Shown one piece after another: positions 26,418 to 35,475 of a stretch of 64,000 nucleotides of DNA. The translations under genes and the position numbers were made by a program. The stretch covers positions 188,501-252,500 of the forward strand of contig NZ_JOOE01000004.1 in the NCBI RefSeq assembly GCF_000712135.1, written 5' to 3'. The stretch comes from Sphingomonas sp. UNC305MFCol5.2 (GTDB taxonomy: Bacteria; Pseudomonadota; Alphaproteobacteria; Sphingomonadales; Sphingomonadaceae). The notes beneath the pieces were generated by a model, which saw nothing but the letters and a program-made list of their open reading frames with translations, was not told where the DNA came from and ran no database searches. Numbering within the stretch: position 1 is the first letter of the stretch; each line of letters starts with the position of its first letter.

Positions 26418-27217
26418 CAGGCGAACAGCGGCATCGCGACTTCGGGAAGCGCGAGGCCGGCCATCATCTCGCGCAGTTCCTGGCGCGCGGCGACGTGGCT
26501 GAGACCCATCTCTCCGAATTCGCGGCTGTCGAGCATCGTCAGCCCCTGCGGGAACAACTCGCGATAGATCACGCGCTCCGACAAACCCGAGATCACGCGG
26601 AAGCCGACCCGCTTCGAAAGCTGATCGATCGCCTCCGAGACGCGGCGCATGTTGCGCGCCTCGATATGCTGCATGCGGTTGCGCAGGACGACCCAGTCGA
26701 TCGTTTCGCCATCGGCCTTGGCGCGGCGTTTGCGCGATTCCCAGATCAGTTCGGAATAGAAGCTGGGTCGCGTCACTTTGTAGGTATCGGGATCGACATG
26801 GCCGATCAGGTCGAAATCGACGAAGCTGTCGTTCATCGGCGTGACGAGGGTGTCGGCATTGGTGACGGCGATCCGCGCGAACTTGTCGTCGCGGCCGGGG
26901 GTATCGATGACCAGGAAGTCGGCATCGGCGCCGAGATGCTCGAGCGTTTCCGAGAAAAAGTCCATGCTCTCGCCGTCATGCGTCTCGTAGACCGGCGTGG
27001 GCAGATCACGGCCGGTGCGTTTTACGGTTGCGAGGCGATTGTCGAGATAGCGGCCCATCGTGCGTTGACGATGGTCGAGATCGAAGCATGCGACCCGCGC
27101 GCCCTTGGCGGCCAGCGCGATCGCGGCGTGAACCGCAGTCGTCGACTTGCCGGTGCCGCCCTTCTCATTGGCAAAAACGAGCACGTGCAAGCGCTTAGCT
27201 CCGTCGGTCAAGCCCAC
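26417..27217 (-). CDS. mipZ: Division-plane positioning ATPase MipZ
   Basis: A 266-residue ParA/MinD-type ATPase. The deviant Walker A is FANEKGGTGKSTTAVH, followed by the MipZ-typical FDLDHRQRTMGRYL and VIDTPGRDD. NDSFVDFDLIG and the RNRMQH region further match MipZ and not ParA. MipZ forms polar gradients through ParB and inhibits FtsZ assembly, placing the division site at mid-cell; alphaproteobacteria of this group lack MinCDE. The GTG start has AAGGA 5 bases upstream. It is divergent from panC and coupled to the J-domain gene. Confidence 0.93.
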   Translation of the reverse strand: MGLTDGAKRLHVLVFANEKGGTGKSTTAVHAAIALAAKGARVACFDLDHRQRTMGRYLDNRLATVKRTGRDLPTPVYETHDGESMDFFSETLEHLGADADFLVIDTPGRDDKFARIAVTNADTLVTPMNDSFVDFDLIGHVDPDTYKVTRPSFYSELIWESRKRRAKADGETIDWVVLRNRMQHIEARNMRRVSEAIDQLSKRVGFRVISGLSERVIYRELFPQGLTMLDSREFGEMGLSHVAARQELREMMAGLALPEVAMPLFA

Positions 27218-27290
27218 AACTTCCTTTATTGATCCCGCCGCCCGCGCCCCATAGAAGGCCGCGCTCCTGTCTTATCGAAAGTGTCCAAGC

Positions 27291-28139
27291 GTGCAAACCG
27301 TCCGTCAGCTTGCTCCTCTTCGCTCGGGCGTAGCCGCCTGGCGTGCGGCGGGCGAACGCGTCGCGTTGGTGCCGACCATGGGGGCGCTGCATGACGGGCA
27401 TATGGCGCTGGTCGAGGCCGCCAAACGGGCTGCCGAGCGCGTCGTCGTGTCGATCTTCGTCAATCCGAAACAGTTCGGACCGAATGAGGACCTCGCCAAA
27501 TATCCCCGGAAAGAGCTGGCGGATTCGCGGATGCTGGCGGCCGCGGGAGTCGACTTGCTGTGGATGCCGCCGGCGGAGGTCATGTATCCGGAGGGTTTCG
27601 CCACCAACATCTCGGTAAGCGGGATCAGCGAGGTGCTCGACGGCGTGCACCGGCCGGGCCATTTCGATGGCGTGGCGACGGTGGTGACCAAGCTGTTCAA
27701 CCAGGTTCGTCCGGATATCGCATTGTTCGGCGAGAAGGACTGGCAGCAGCTAGCCGTGATCCGGCGGCTGGTCGTGGATCTCGATCTCGACATCGAGATC
27801 CACGGCGTTCCAACCCAGCGCGAGGATGACGGACTCGCGCTGTCGTCGCGCAACGCGTATCTGATTCCCGAGGACCGCGCGCGCGCCGTGGCGCTGCCGC
27901 GCGCGCTGGGCGTCGCGGAACGTGCGATCGCCAGGGGCGGCGATCCAGAGGCGGCATTGGCGCAGGCGCGCGAGATGCTCGCTGCCGCCGAGTTCGAGAT
28001 CGATTATGTCACGCTCGCCGATGCCGAGACGCTGGGTGCGCCGATGGAGGGCCGGCCGATGCGCCTGCTCGCCGCCGCGCGGATCGGTGGCACGCGGTTG
28101 ATCGACAATATCCCGGTGAATACGAACGAATACGGTTAA
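27291..28139 (+). CDS. panC: Pantothenate synthetase
   Basis: A 282-residue enzyme that condenses pantoate and beta-alanine with ATP, forming pantothenate for coenzyme A. Motifs: VPTMGALHDGHM with the HxGH-type nucleotide site, SIFVNPKQFGPNEDL, GEKDWQQLAVI, and LSSRNAYL (KMSKS-like). The start is GTG without a strong ribosome site. No panB or panD lies in the window. Its stop codon overlaps the first of two GTTAACC direct repeats. Confidence 0.96.
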   Translation: MQTVRQLAPLRSGVAAWRAAGERVALVPTMGALHDGHMALVEAAKRAAERVVVSIFVNPKQFGPNEDLAKYPRKELADSRMLAAAGVDLLWMPPAEVMYPEGFATNISVSGISEVLDGVHRPGHFDGVATVVTKLFNQVRPDIALFGEKDWQQLAVIRRLVVDLDLDIEIHGVPTQREDDGLALSSRNAYLIPEDRARAVALPRALGVAERAIARGGDPEAALAQAREMLAAAEFEIDYVTLADAETLGAPMEGRPMRLLAAARIGGTRLIDNIPVNTNEYG

Positions 28140-28150
28140 CCTCGTTAACC
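28135..28150. promoter_or_regulatory. Two GTTAACC direct repeats upstream of the Sel1-like gene
   Basis: GTTAACC occurs at 28135 and 28144, a 9-base period, about 65-80 bases upstream of the ATG at 28214. The half-sites resemble CtrA sites (TTAA-N7-TTAAC), but the spacing here is 5. Binding by CtrA is therefore only a possibility. Confidence 0.25.
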
Positions 28151-28213
28151 TTTTGTTTGCCGCTTACCTGCCAATCCTTGCAGCAAGAGGGATCAGCAAT
28201 AGGGGTAACGGCA

Positions 28214-28510
28214 ATGGGCAACAGCCTCAAGAGCGCGCGTTTCCTGGTAGAGAGCCGTCTTCGTGATGCCGCACGCGGCGACGCCAAGGCCTGTTTCGAC
28301 CTGGGTATCGTCTATTCGAGCGGCGCGGAGGGGATCGATGTCGATCTCGTCGAAGCGCACAAATGGTTCAACATCGCTGCTGTCTCGGGAAGCGAGCGCG
28401 CACAGGAATGCCGCGCCGAAATCTCCGAGGATATGACCGCGCGCGAGATCATCGAAGCGCAGAAGGCCGCCCGCGCCTGGCTGCGCGGGCTCGAGATGCG
28501 AGCGGCCTGA
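28214..28510 (+). CDS. Sel1-like repeat protein (98 aa)
   Basis: A 98-residue soluble protein with one clear Sel1-type helical hairpin: ACFDLGIVYSSGAEGIDVDLVEAHKWFNIAA (shown broken here for reading: the LGxxY and AxKWFxxAA signatures are present). It is followed by a charged helix with REIIEAQKAARAWL. Such short one-repeat proteins are common in alphaproteobacteria; the function is unknown, presumably protein binding. AGGGG lies about 8 bases upstream of the ATG. It converges on topA across a palindromic repeat. Confidence 0.8.
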   Translation: MGNSLKSARFLVESRLRDAARGDAKACFDLGIVYSSGAEGIDVDLVEAHKWFNIAAVSGSERAQECRAEISEDMTAREIIEAQKAARAWLRGLEMRAA

Positions 28511-28532
28511 TTTCACGGCGAAAGCCGTCTCC

Positions 28533-28557
28533 AATCCTCCCCGCCAGGGGGAGGATT
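28533..28557. repeat. Palindromic repeat AATCCTCCCC/GGGGAGGATT at convergent gene ends
   Basis: A second copy of the palindrome seen at 11386-11410, with 10-base arms and a 5-base interior. It ends 1 base before the topA stop codon. The T-rich run on one side and the placement between convergent genes suggest bidirectional termination or a REP-like role. Confidence 0.65.
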
Positions 28558-28558
28558 T

Positions 28559-31123
28559 CTACTTCTTCGCCGCCGCTTTCCTGGGCGCAGCCTTCTTCTT
28601 CGGCGCAGCCTTTCTCTTGCCCTTGCCCTTGCCCTTTGCCGGACCCGCTGCGGCGCGTGCGTCGATCAGCTGCGCGGCCTCCTCGAGCGTCAGCTGGTCC
28701 TTGTCGATCGACTTGGGCAAGGTCGCGTTGGTCTCGCCGTCGGTGACATAGGCGCCGTAACGCCCTTCCATCAGCTTGATCTCGGCCTCGGTGCGCGGAT
28801 GCTTGCCGAGCATTTTGAGCGGCTCGCGTGATGCGCCGCGCGCCGGTCGGCCGCCATTGGCCGCGGCTTCGGCGAGCTTCACCACCGCGGCGTTCATGCC
28901 GGTTTCGAACACTTCGGCGGTCGACTGGAGCCGGGCATATTTGCCGTCATGCGCCAGATACGGCCCATAGCGCCCGATCGAGGCAGTGATCGGGTTGCCG
29001 GTCTCGGGGTGATTGCCGATCGTGCGCGGAAGCTTGAGCAGCTTCAGCGCCCATTCGAGATCAAGATCCACATCCTTGGGGATCGAGGCCCGCGCCGCTT
29101 CCTTGCCCTCGCCGAGCTGGATGTACGGTCCGAACCTGCCCGACTTGCGCTCGACATTGAGCCCGGTCTCGGGATCCTGGCCGAGCACCTCGGGTCCGGT
29201 GTCCTCGCTGCCCTCGCCGCCGGGCTGGCCGAAGCGGCGAGTGAATTTGCACTCGGGATAGTTCGAGCACGCCACGAACGCGCCGAACTTGCCGCCGCGC
29301 AGCGCGAGCCGGCCATTGCCGCAATTGGGGCAGAGCCGGGGATCGCTGCCATCGGCCTTGGCCGGGAAGAGATACGGCTCGAGGAACAGATCGAGCGCGG
29401 CAGTGACCTCGCTCGGCTTCTGCTCCATCACTTGCGCCGTGCGCGGCTTGAAGTCCTTCCAGAAGGACTCGAGCACCGCCTGCCATTCGGCGCGGCCGCC
29501 GGAGACGTCGTCGAGCTCTTCCTCGAGCCCGGCGGTGAAATCATAGCCGACATATTTCTCGAAGAAACGTTCGAGGAACGCCGTCACCAGCCGTCCGCTC
29601 TCCTCGGCGAAGAAGCGGTTCTTCTCGATCTTTACGTAAGCGCGGTCCTTGAGCGTCTGGATGATCGAGGCATAGGTCGACGGGCGGCCGATGCCGAGTT
29701 CCTCGAGGCGTTTGACCAAAGATGCTTCCGAGAAGCGCGGCGGCGGCTGGGTGAAATGCTGCTCGGCATTCACTGCCTTCTTGGCCGGAGCGTCGCCAGC
29801 GGACATGCGCGGCAGGCGGCGGCTGTCCTCGTCGGCATCCGCGTCGGCCTGTTGGCCAGAGCGGCCAACGGGGTCGTCGCGGCCCTCCTCGTACAATGCG
29901 AGATAGCCGGGGAATAGCACGACCTGGCCGGTGGCGCGCAGGCCATGCTGGCCGGTGCCGTCCTCGAGATCGATCGTGGTCCGCTCCATGCGCGCCGACG
30001 CCATCTGGCTGGCGAGCGCGCGCTTCCAGATCAGGTCGTAGAGCCGGCCATGGTCGCCCGAGCCCGCCTTGTCCTTCGAGAAGTCGGTCGGGCGAATTGC
30101 CTCGTGCGCTTCCTGCGCGTTCTTGGCCTTGGTCTGGTATTGGCGCGGTTTGTCCGGAACATAAGACCCGTCATAGCGTGTCGCGATGGCTTTCCGCGCT
30201 TCCTGGATCGCGCCGCCGTCCATCTGGACGCCGTCGGTCCGCATATAGGTGATCGCGCCGTCCTCGTAGAGGCCCTGCGCGATCCGCATCGTGTGGCTGG
30301 CCGAGAAGCCAAGCTTGCGGGCCGCCTCCTGCTGGAGGGTCGAGGTGGTGAAGGGCGGCGGCGGGTTGCGCATCGCCGGCTTGGTCTCGACGCTGGAGAC
30401 CGAGAAGCGGCCCTCCTCGACAGCCTTTTTGGCGGCGAGCGCCGTGCCCTGATCGCCGATCGAGAGCCGGTCGAGCTTGTCGCCCTTGTACTTGACCAGC
30501 CGCGCCTGGAACGGGGTGCCATCCTGCTCCATATCGGCGGTGACCGACCAATATTCCTGGGGGGTGAAGCCTTCGATCTCGCGCTCGCGCTCGACGATCA
30601 ACCGCAGCGCGACCGATTGGACGCGCCCCGCCGACTTGGCGCCGGGCAGCTTGCGCCACAGCACCGGCGAGAGCGTGAAGCCGACGAGATAATCGAGCGC
30701 GCGGCGAGCGCGATAGGCATCGATCAGGTCGGTATCGAGCTCGCGCGGCGCCTTCATCGCCTCGAGGATCGCCGGCTTGGTGATCGCGTTGAAGGTCACG
30801 CGCTCGACTTCCTTGGGAAGCGCCTTCTTGTTGCGTAAGACTTCCTGGACGTGCCAGCTGATCGCCTCGCCTTCGCGATCAGGGTCGGTCGCGAGGATCA
30901 GGCGGTCTGCCTTCTTGGCCTCGTCGGTGATCGCCTTCAGCTGCTTCGACTTGTCCGCATAGGTCTCCCAGTCCATCGCGAACCCCTCATCGGGATTCAC
31001 CGATCCGTCGCGTGCCGGCAAGTCGCGGACATGGCCGTAGGAAGCGAGGACGCGATAGTCCTTGCCGAGATACTTCTCGATGGTCTTCGCCTTGGCCGGC
31101 GATTCTACGATGACAAGCTGCAT
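28559..31123 (-). CDS. topA: DNA topoisomerase I (type IA)
   Basis: An 854-residue enzyme relaxing negative supercoils. The Toprim domain has VESPAKAKTIEKYL at the N-terminus and LATDPDREGEAISWH near residue 115. The active-site tyrosine is in GAITYMRTDG near residue 300. One C4 zinc finger (LCPNCGNGRL ... CSNYPECKFTRRF) lies near residue 585. Topoisomerase C-terminal repeats follow (RFGPYIQLGEG, RYGPYLAHDGK, RYGAYVTDGE), then a Lys/Ala-rich tail of about 40 residues typical of alphaproteobacterial TopA. It overlaps no neighbour. Confidence 0.98.
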   Translation of the reverse strand: MQLVIVESPAKAKTIEKYLGKDYRVLASYGHVRDLPARDGSVNPDEGFAMDWETYADKSKQLKAITDEAKKADRLILATDPDREGEAISWHVQEVLRNKKALPKEVERVTFNAITKPAILEAMKAPRELDTDLIDAYRARRALDYLVGFTLSPVLWRKLPGAKSAGRVQSVALRLIVEREREIEGFTPQEYWSVTADMEQDGTPFQARLVKYKGDKLDRLSIGDQGTALAAKKAVEEGRFSVSSVETKPAMRNPPPPFTTSTLQQEAARKLGFSASHTMRIAQGLYEDGAITYMRTDGVQMDGGAIQEARKAIATRYDGSYVPDKPRQYQTKAKNAQEAHEAIRPTDFSKDKAGSGDHGRLYDLIWKRALASQMASARMERTTIDLEDGTGQHGLRATGQVVLFPGYLALYEEGRDDPVGRSGQQADADADEDSRRLPRMSAGDAPAKKAVNAEQHFTQPPPRFSEASLVKRLEELGIGRPSTYASIIQTLKDRAYVKIEKNRFFAEESGRLVTAFLERFFEKYVGYDFTAGLEEELDDVSGGRAEWQAVLESFWKDFKPRTAQVMEQKPSEVTAALDLFLEPYLFPAKADGSDPRLCPNCGNGRLALRGGKFGAFVACSNYPECKFTRRFGQPGGEGSEDTGPEVLGQDPETGLNVERKSGRFGPYIQLGEGKEAARASIPKDVDLDLEWALKLLKLPRTIGNHPETGNPITASIGRYGPYLAHDGKYARLQSTAEVFETGMNAAVVKLAEAAANGGRPARGASREPLKMLGKHPRTEAEIKLMEGRYGAYVTDGETNATLPKSIDKDQLTLEEAAQLIDARAAAGPAKGKGKGKRKAAPKKKAAPRKAAAKK

Positions 31124-31223
31124 GGGGGTTAAGCGTTCCTCACGTGTACGCGTGTAAGGTGGGGAGATTGGACCGAGCCCGTCAAGCCGGGGAACGGCGT
31201 GCCGGGCGGCAAGTTCTAGCTAC

Positions 31224-31619
31224 ATGCTCGATCACACCGGCATTGTCGTCACCGATCTCGCCGAAGCGCGGCGCTTCTACCACGCGATAGCGACGGCGCT
31301 GGATTTGACCACCGCCGACAATGGCGAAGGCTCCTTCGTGCTCGGCAAGAGCGCCGGAGAGCCGATCCCCTATCTGTGGATCGGGAGCTTGATTCCCTCT
31401 TACTGGATCGAGGGCTCGCGGCCCGGGATCAACCAGACCCATTTCGCCTTCCGCGCCGCGAGCGAGGCGATGGTGCGCGCATTCCACGAAGCCGGGCTCG
31501 CGGCCGGCGGACGGGACCACGGCGCACCGGGACCGCGGGAAGGCGTGGAGAATTACTACGGCGCCTTCCTGCTCGATCCCGACGGCAACAACATCGAGGC
31601 CTGTTACCGCGGCACCTAG
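31224..31619 (+). CDS. VOC family protein (glyoxalase fold)
   Basis: A 131-residue single protein of the vicinal-oxygen-chelate fold. It begins LDHTGIVVTDLAEARRFY with the first metal His and ends FLLDPDGNNIEAC with the terminal Glu, so the metal site appears complete. It differs from the VOC protein in the formaldehyde operon. The substrate is unknown. It ends convergently with yghU, overlapping by 4 bases. Confidence 0.88.
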   Translation: MLDHTGIVVTDLAEARRFYHAIATALDLTTADNGEGSFVLGKSAGEPIPYLWIGSLIPSYWIEGSRPGINQTHFAFRAASEAMVRAFHEAGLAAGGRDHGAPGPREGVENYYGAFLLDPDGNNIEACYRGT

Positions 31620-32518
31620 GCTGCCGCTGCCTTCATCCGTGCGCGGATCGCGTCGATGTCGGCGGCGGTGTGGCGTTCGGCGAGGCGGAACTCCTCGGGC
31701 CCCGTGCCGCGATTGACCAGCCGGCCGCGCTGCACCGGCTCGCGCACGGCGACTTCCTCGGCCCAGCGGTTGAAATGCCTGTACTCGGCAGTGTTCAGGA
31801 ACTCGGCCGCGCCGGTATAGCCGTCGCCGCGCGCCACGCCGCCATACCAGGGCCAGACCGCCATGTCGGCGATGGTATAGTCGTCGCCCGCCAGATAACG
31901 GTGCTCGGCGAGGTGCGTATCGAGCACGTGGTACTGACGCTTTACTTCCATCGCGTAGCGATTGATCGCATATTCGATCTTGAACGGCGCATAGACGTAG
32001 AAATGACCAAAGCCGCCGCCGAGGAACGGCGCCGAGCCCATCTGCCACATCAGCCAGCTCAACGTCGCGGCGCGCTTGGCCGGATCGGTGGGGAGGAAGG
32101 CGCCGAACTTCTCGGCGAGATAGATCAGGATCGCGCCGCTCTCGAACACGCGGAGCGCGGGATCGACCGAGCGATCGACCAAAGCGGGGATCTTCGAATT
32201 GGGATTGATCGCGACGAAGCCGCTGCCGAACTGGTCGCCCTCGCCGATGTCGATCTTCCACGCGTCATATTCCGCACCCGCATGCCCGGCGGCGAGCAGT
32301 TCCTCGAGCAGGATCGTCACCTTCTGGCCGTTGGGCGTACCGAGCGAATAGAGCTGGAGCGGGTGCTCGCCGACGGGCAGCGCCTTGTCGTGCGTCGCGC
32401 CCGAGATCGGCCGGTTGATGTTGGCGAACTGGCCGCCGCTGGGCTGTTCCCACGTCCAGACCCTGGGAGGCACATAGCCGGCAGGCTGGTTGCTGGCGGG
32501 ATCGGGGGCATCGGCCAT
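31616..32518 (-). CDS. yghU: Glutathione-dependent disulfide-bond oxidoreductase YghU (GST superfamily)
   Basis: A 300-residue GST-fold protein of the Nu class. The extended N-terminus (YVPPRVWTWEQPSGGQFANINRP, key words WTW and FANINRP) is the YghU signature. The thioredoxin-like domain follows with LQLYSLGTPNGQKVTILLEE and IPALVD, then FESGAILIYLAEKFG in the glutathione site and a helical C-terminal domain. E. coli YghU binds two glutathiones and reduces disulfides. The ATG has GGGAGA 6 bases upstream. Confidence 0.93.
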   Translation of the reverse strand: MADAPDPASNQPAGYVPPRVWTWEQPSGGQFANINRPISGATHDKALPVGEHPLQLYSLGTPNGQKVTILLEELLAAGHAGAEYDAWKIDIGEGDQFGSGFVAINPNSKIPALVDRSVDPALRVFESGAILIYLAEKFGAFLPTDPAKRAATLSWLMWQMGSAPFLGGGFGHFYVYAPFKIEYAINRYAMEVKRQYHVLDTHLAEHRYLAGDDYTIADMAVWPWYGGVARGDGYTGAAEFLNTAEYRHFNRWAEEVAVREPVQRGRLVNRGTGPEEFRLAERHTAADIDAIRARMKAAAA

Positions 32519-32601
32519 GTGGAGTCTCCCTGGGAGGACAGTCGTCGCGGCGATGTAGGGCGCCACACGCGACTTGCCAGAGCCGTAACGATGGTTTTGC
32601 T

Positions 32602-33684
32602 TTACCCGACCAAACTCGTTCTGCCGCCGGCGTGACGTTCGAGGCGGCCGGCGAGCTCGAGCTCGAGCAGCACGGTCTGGACGATTGCGGGGCTGAGGCC
32701 GCTCTGCCGCACCAGCTCGTCGACGGCGACCGGCACGGGCCCCAGCAGCCCGGTCACCTTGCGCCGGTCGGCATCGCTCGCATCCTCGGGCGGCGGTCCA
32801 TCGAACTTTCCGGTCGGGGAGCGTACCGCCCGCGAATCGATCGGGCGAATCGCCTCGAGGATATCGTCCACCGACTGCACCAGAGTCGCGCCCTCGCGGA
32901 TCAGCAGATTGCAGCCCTGGGCGCGCGGGTCGAGGGGCGAGCCGGGGACCGCCATGACCTCGCGCCCCGCCTCGGCGGCGATACGGGCGGTGATCAGCGA
33001 GCCCGACCGCGGCGCCGCCTCGACCACCACGGTGCCGAGCGTGAGCCCGGCGATGATGCGGTTGCGCGAGGGGAAGAAGCGCGCGAGCGGCTCGGTGCCC
33101 GGCGGTTGCTCGGCGACGAGCAGGCCCTGGCGCGCGACGCGCTCCTGGAGCTCGGCATTTTCGGGCGGGAAGGCGATGTCGATGCCGCTGGCGATCACGC
33201 CGACCGTCCCGGCTTCGATCGATCCCATATGCGCGGCGGTATCGATTCCGCGGGCGAGACCCGACACGATCGTCGCGCCGGCCTCGCTCAGGCCGATCGC
33301 GAGCTGACGCGCGAAGCGGCACGCCGCGGCCGAGGCATTGCGCGCGCCGACCATCGCGACGCAGGTGCGATCGAGCAAGTCCAGCCTGCCGCGCAGGATC
33401 AGCGCGGGCGGGGCGCTCTCCAGCTCCGCGAGCAGCGAGGGATAATCGGGATCGTCGAGGAACAGGTATCGCGCGCCGAGCTTCTCGACCGCGATGATCT
33501 CGCGGCGGACGGATACGAGGTCGGCGATCCTCGGGGCGCGTCCGCCGCCGCGCGCAGCGAGCATCGGCAGCGCTTCGAGTGCCCCATCGGCGGTGCCGAA
33601 GCGCGCGATGAGCTGACGCCAGGTGATCGGGCCGATATTCGCCGAGCGCAGCAGCCGCAGCCGCGCTTCGCGGCTGTCAGTCAC
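32602..33684 (-). CDS. dprA: DNA-processing protein DprA/Smf
   Basis: A 360-residue protein that binds incoming single-stranded DNA and loads RecA during natural transformation. An N-terminal helix-hairpin part precedes the extended Rossmann core with VGARNAS, SGLARGIDTAAHMGS, GVIASGIDIAFPPENAEL, and RNRIIAGLT. A C-terminal winged-helix domain (about residues 295-355, LVRQSGLSPAIVQTVLLELELAG) completes the alphaproteobacterial form. The GTG start overlaps the plsY stop by 8 bases (GTGACTGA). Confidence 0.95.
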   Translation of the reverse strand: MTDSREARLRLLRSANIGPITWRQLIARFGTADGALEALPMLAARGGGRAPRIADLVSVRREIIAVEKLGARYLFLDDPDYPSLLAELESAPPALILRGRLDLLDRTCVAMVGARNASAAACRFARQLAIGLSEAGATIVSGLARGIDTAAHMGSIEAGTVGVIASGIDIAFPPENAELQERVARQGLLVAEQPPGTEPLARFFPSRNRIIAGLTLGTVVVEAAPRSGSLITARIAAEAGREVMAVPGSPLDPRAQGCNLLIREGATLVQSVDDILEAIRPIDSRAVRSPTGKFDGPPPEDASDADRRKVTGLLGPVPVAVDELVRQSGLSPAIVQTVLLELELAGRLERHAGGRTSLVG

Positions 33685-34282
33685 GCTTCTTGCCGATGCG
33701 CGGTTCGGTGCCGCTCAACAGCCGGTCGATATTGTCGCGGTGCTTCCACAGCACCACCAGCGCCAGCGCGAGGAACAGCAATACCAGATCGATGCGCGCC
33801 CAGAAGGCAGCGCTGACCGGTGCGCTGATCGCGGCGGTGATGCCCGCCAGCGAGGAAATGCGGAGCGCCGCGAGCAGCCCGAGCCATATTGCAGCGTAGA
33901 CGAGGCCGGAGGGCCAGTGGAGCGCGACGACGATTCCCATCAAGGTCGCGACGCCCTTGCCGCCCCGGAAACGCAGCCAAACCGGGTAACAATGGCCGAA
34001 AAAGGCGCCCAGCCCGGCGAGCACCGCCGTCCCGGGCAGCAGCCAGTCGGCGAGCAGCACTGCTGCCGCACCCTTGGCGAGATCGAGCAGCAATGTCGCC
34101 GCCGCCAGACCCTTGCGTCCGGTGCGCAGCACGTTGGTGGCGCCGATATTGCCCGAACCGATCTGACGCAGATCGCCGGCGCCAGCCATGCGCGTGAGCA
34201 GCACGCCGAACGGAATCGAGCCGAGCAGATAGCCGAGCAGGATCGCGGCAGCAGGAGGCATCCAGATTATTTCGGTCGGCAA
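33677..34282 (-). CDS. plsY: Glycerol-3-phosphate acyltransferase PlsY
   Basis: A 201-residue inner-membrane enzyme with five membrane helices. It transfers an acyl group from acyl phosphate to glycerol-3-phosphate, the first step of phospholipid synthesis. Conserved loops are GSIPFG, IGSGNIGATNVLRTGRK and GHCYPVWLRFRGGKGVAT. A TTG start is chosen because GGGGGAA lies 5 bases before it; the first ATG (34261) has no ribosome site. dprA follows with an 8-base overlap, a common plsY-dprA arrangement. Confidence 0.95.
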   Translation of the reverse strand: MPTEIIWMPPAAAILLGYLLGSIPFGVLLTRMAGAGDLRQIGSGNIGATNVLRTGRKGLAAATLLLDLAKGAAAVLLADWLLPGTAVLAGLGAFFGHCYPVWLRFRGGKGVATLMGIVVALHWPSGLVYAAIWLGLLAALRISSLAGITAAISAPVSAAFWARIDLVLLFLALALVVLWKHRDNIDRLLSGTEPRIGKKRD

Positions 34283-34377
34283 TGGCTTCCCCCTGACGTG
34301 ATCAACATAATCGCTGTCCGGCGCGCTGCAACCTCGGCGTGGTTGACGCGCGCCGGGCGGAGCTCCATTCGCCCGGC

Positions 34378-35175
34378 ATGGCCGACAGACGACCGATCCT
34401 GTTCTTCGATTCCGGCGTGGGCGGGCTTTCGGTGCTGGCGCCGACCACGAAGCTGCTTCCCCGTGCGCCCCTGGTCTATGTCGCCGATTCGGCTGGATTT
34501 CCCTATGGCACCCGCAGCGAGGCCGAGATCGCCGCGCGGGTGCCTGCGTTGCTCGGGCGGCTGGCGGAGCGCTACGATCCGCGGCTGATCGTGATCGCGT
34601 GCAACACCGCCTCGACGATCGCGCTACAGCATGTCCGCGCCGCGCTCGACCTGCCGATCGTCGGTACCGTCCCCGCGATCAAGCCGGCCGCCGAACTGAG
34701 CCGCACCCGCGTCATCGGCGTGCTCGGCACCGAGGCGACGGTGCGCCAACCTTATGTCGACGATCTCGCCGCCCGCTTCGCGGCCGATTGCACGGTGCTC
34801 CGCCACGGCTCCGCCGAGCTGGTCGAGATGGCGGAAGCTGCGCTGGGCGGGGACCCGCCGTCGCAGGCGTCGATTCGCGCCGCACTCGATGGCCTGTTGG
34901 CACAGGACCGCGGCGACGCGATCGACGTTATCGTCAATGCCTGCACCCATTTCCCGCTGCTGGAGGACGCGCTCGTCGCCGCCACCGGTGGAAAGATCCG
35001 CTTCATCGATGGTGGCCCGGGGATCGCCCGGCGTGTCGCGCATTTGACCGAGGGACAGCAATGGCCGGAGGTGCCTGGCCCCGGCCGCGCCGTCTTCACC
35101 GCCGCGAACGCACGGACCGGAAAGCTCGCTCCCGCGCTGGCGCGTTTCGGGCTGACCGAAATCGAGGAACTCTAA
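34378..35175 (+). CDS. murI: Glutamate racemase
   Basis: A 265-residue enzyme converting L- to D-glutamate for peptidoglycan. The N-terminal ILFFDSGVGGLSVL, the first catalytic Cys in VIACNTAST near residue 75 and the second in NACTHFPLLED near residue 190 are all present. A GTG frame 39 bases upstream exists; the ATG chosen starts the family's usual N-terminus. It is divergent from plsY. The stop overlaps the convergent 58-residue gene by 4 bases. Confidence 0.95.
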   Translation: MADRRPILFFDSGVGGLSVLAPTTKLLPRAPLVYVADSAGFPYGTRSEAEIAARVPALLGRLAERYDPRLIVIACNTASTIALQHVRAALDLPIVGTVPAIKPAAELSRTRVIGVLGTEATVRQPYVDDLAARFAADCTVLRHGSAELVEMAEAALGGDPPSQASIRAALDGLLAQDRGDAIDVIVNACTHFPLLEDALVAATGGKIRFIDGGPGIARRVAHLTEGQQWPEVPGPGRAVFTAANARTGKLAPALARFGLTEIEEL

Positions 35176-35348
35176 GCCTGCGCCGTGCTCATGGTCGCGG
35201 GGCTCTGCATCAAGGTGGAATAGCGCTCCGCCAGCTCGAGATGGACTCGCCGCGCGGTCGTGTCGTCTGCACGCGCAGCCCGCTCGCGCTCCTGTCGTTC
35301 GCGCCGCTGGTAATATTCCAGGTCGAGGCTGCTCATGTTGCCGTTCAT
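35172..35348 (-). CDS. Small charged protein (58 aa) of sphingomonad type
   Basis: A 58-residue protein, highly charged and helical: LEYYQRRERQERERAARADD followed by ARRVHLELAERYSTLM. I recall this EYYxRREREERxRA...VHLELAERY pattern as conserved in short sphingomonad proteins without known function. The ATG is chosen because TGGAG lies about 8 bases upstream; a further upstream ATG adds an unconserved hydrophobic run. Convergent with murI. Confidence 0.72.
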   Translation of the reverse strand: MNGNMSSLDLEYYQRRERQERERAARADDTTARRVHLELAERYSTLMQSPATMSTAQA

Positions 35349-35461
35349 ATCGTCGCTCCATAGCGCAAGCGGGAGCACGAACCGTCTCTCTGCCACGGAC
35401 TTGCTTGATGCCGAGTCGCCCGCGATGTCTGAATTCCTATCATTTCGCCGAGTGCCACGTG

Positions 35462-35475
35462 CTGATCCGGATCAG
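35462..35475. promoter_or_regulatory. FNR-like palindrome CTGATCCGGATCAG upstream of hemA
   Basis: A perfect 14-base palindrome matching the FNR/FixK core TGATnnnnATCA, with C/G instead of T/A at the outer positions. It is centred about 150 bases upstream of the hemA ATG. FnrL/FixK control of hemA is established in several alphaproteobacteria, which supports the assignment, though the distance implies a long leader or a start upstream. Confidence 0.5.
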
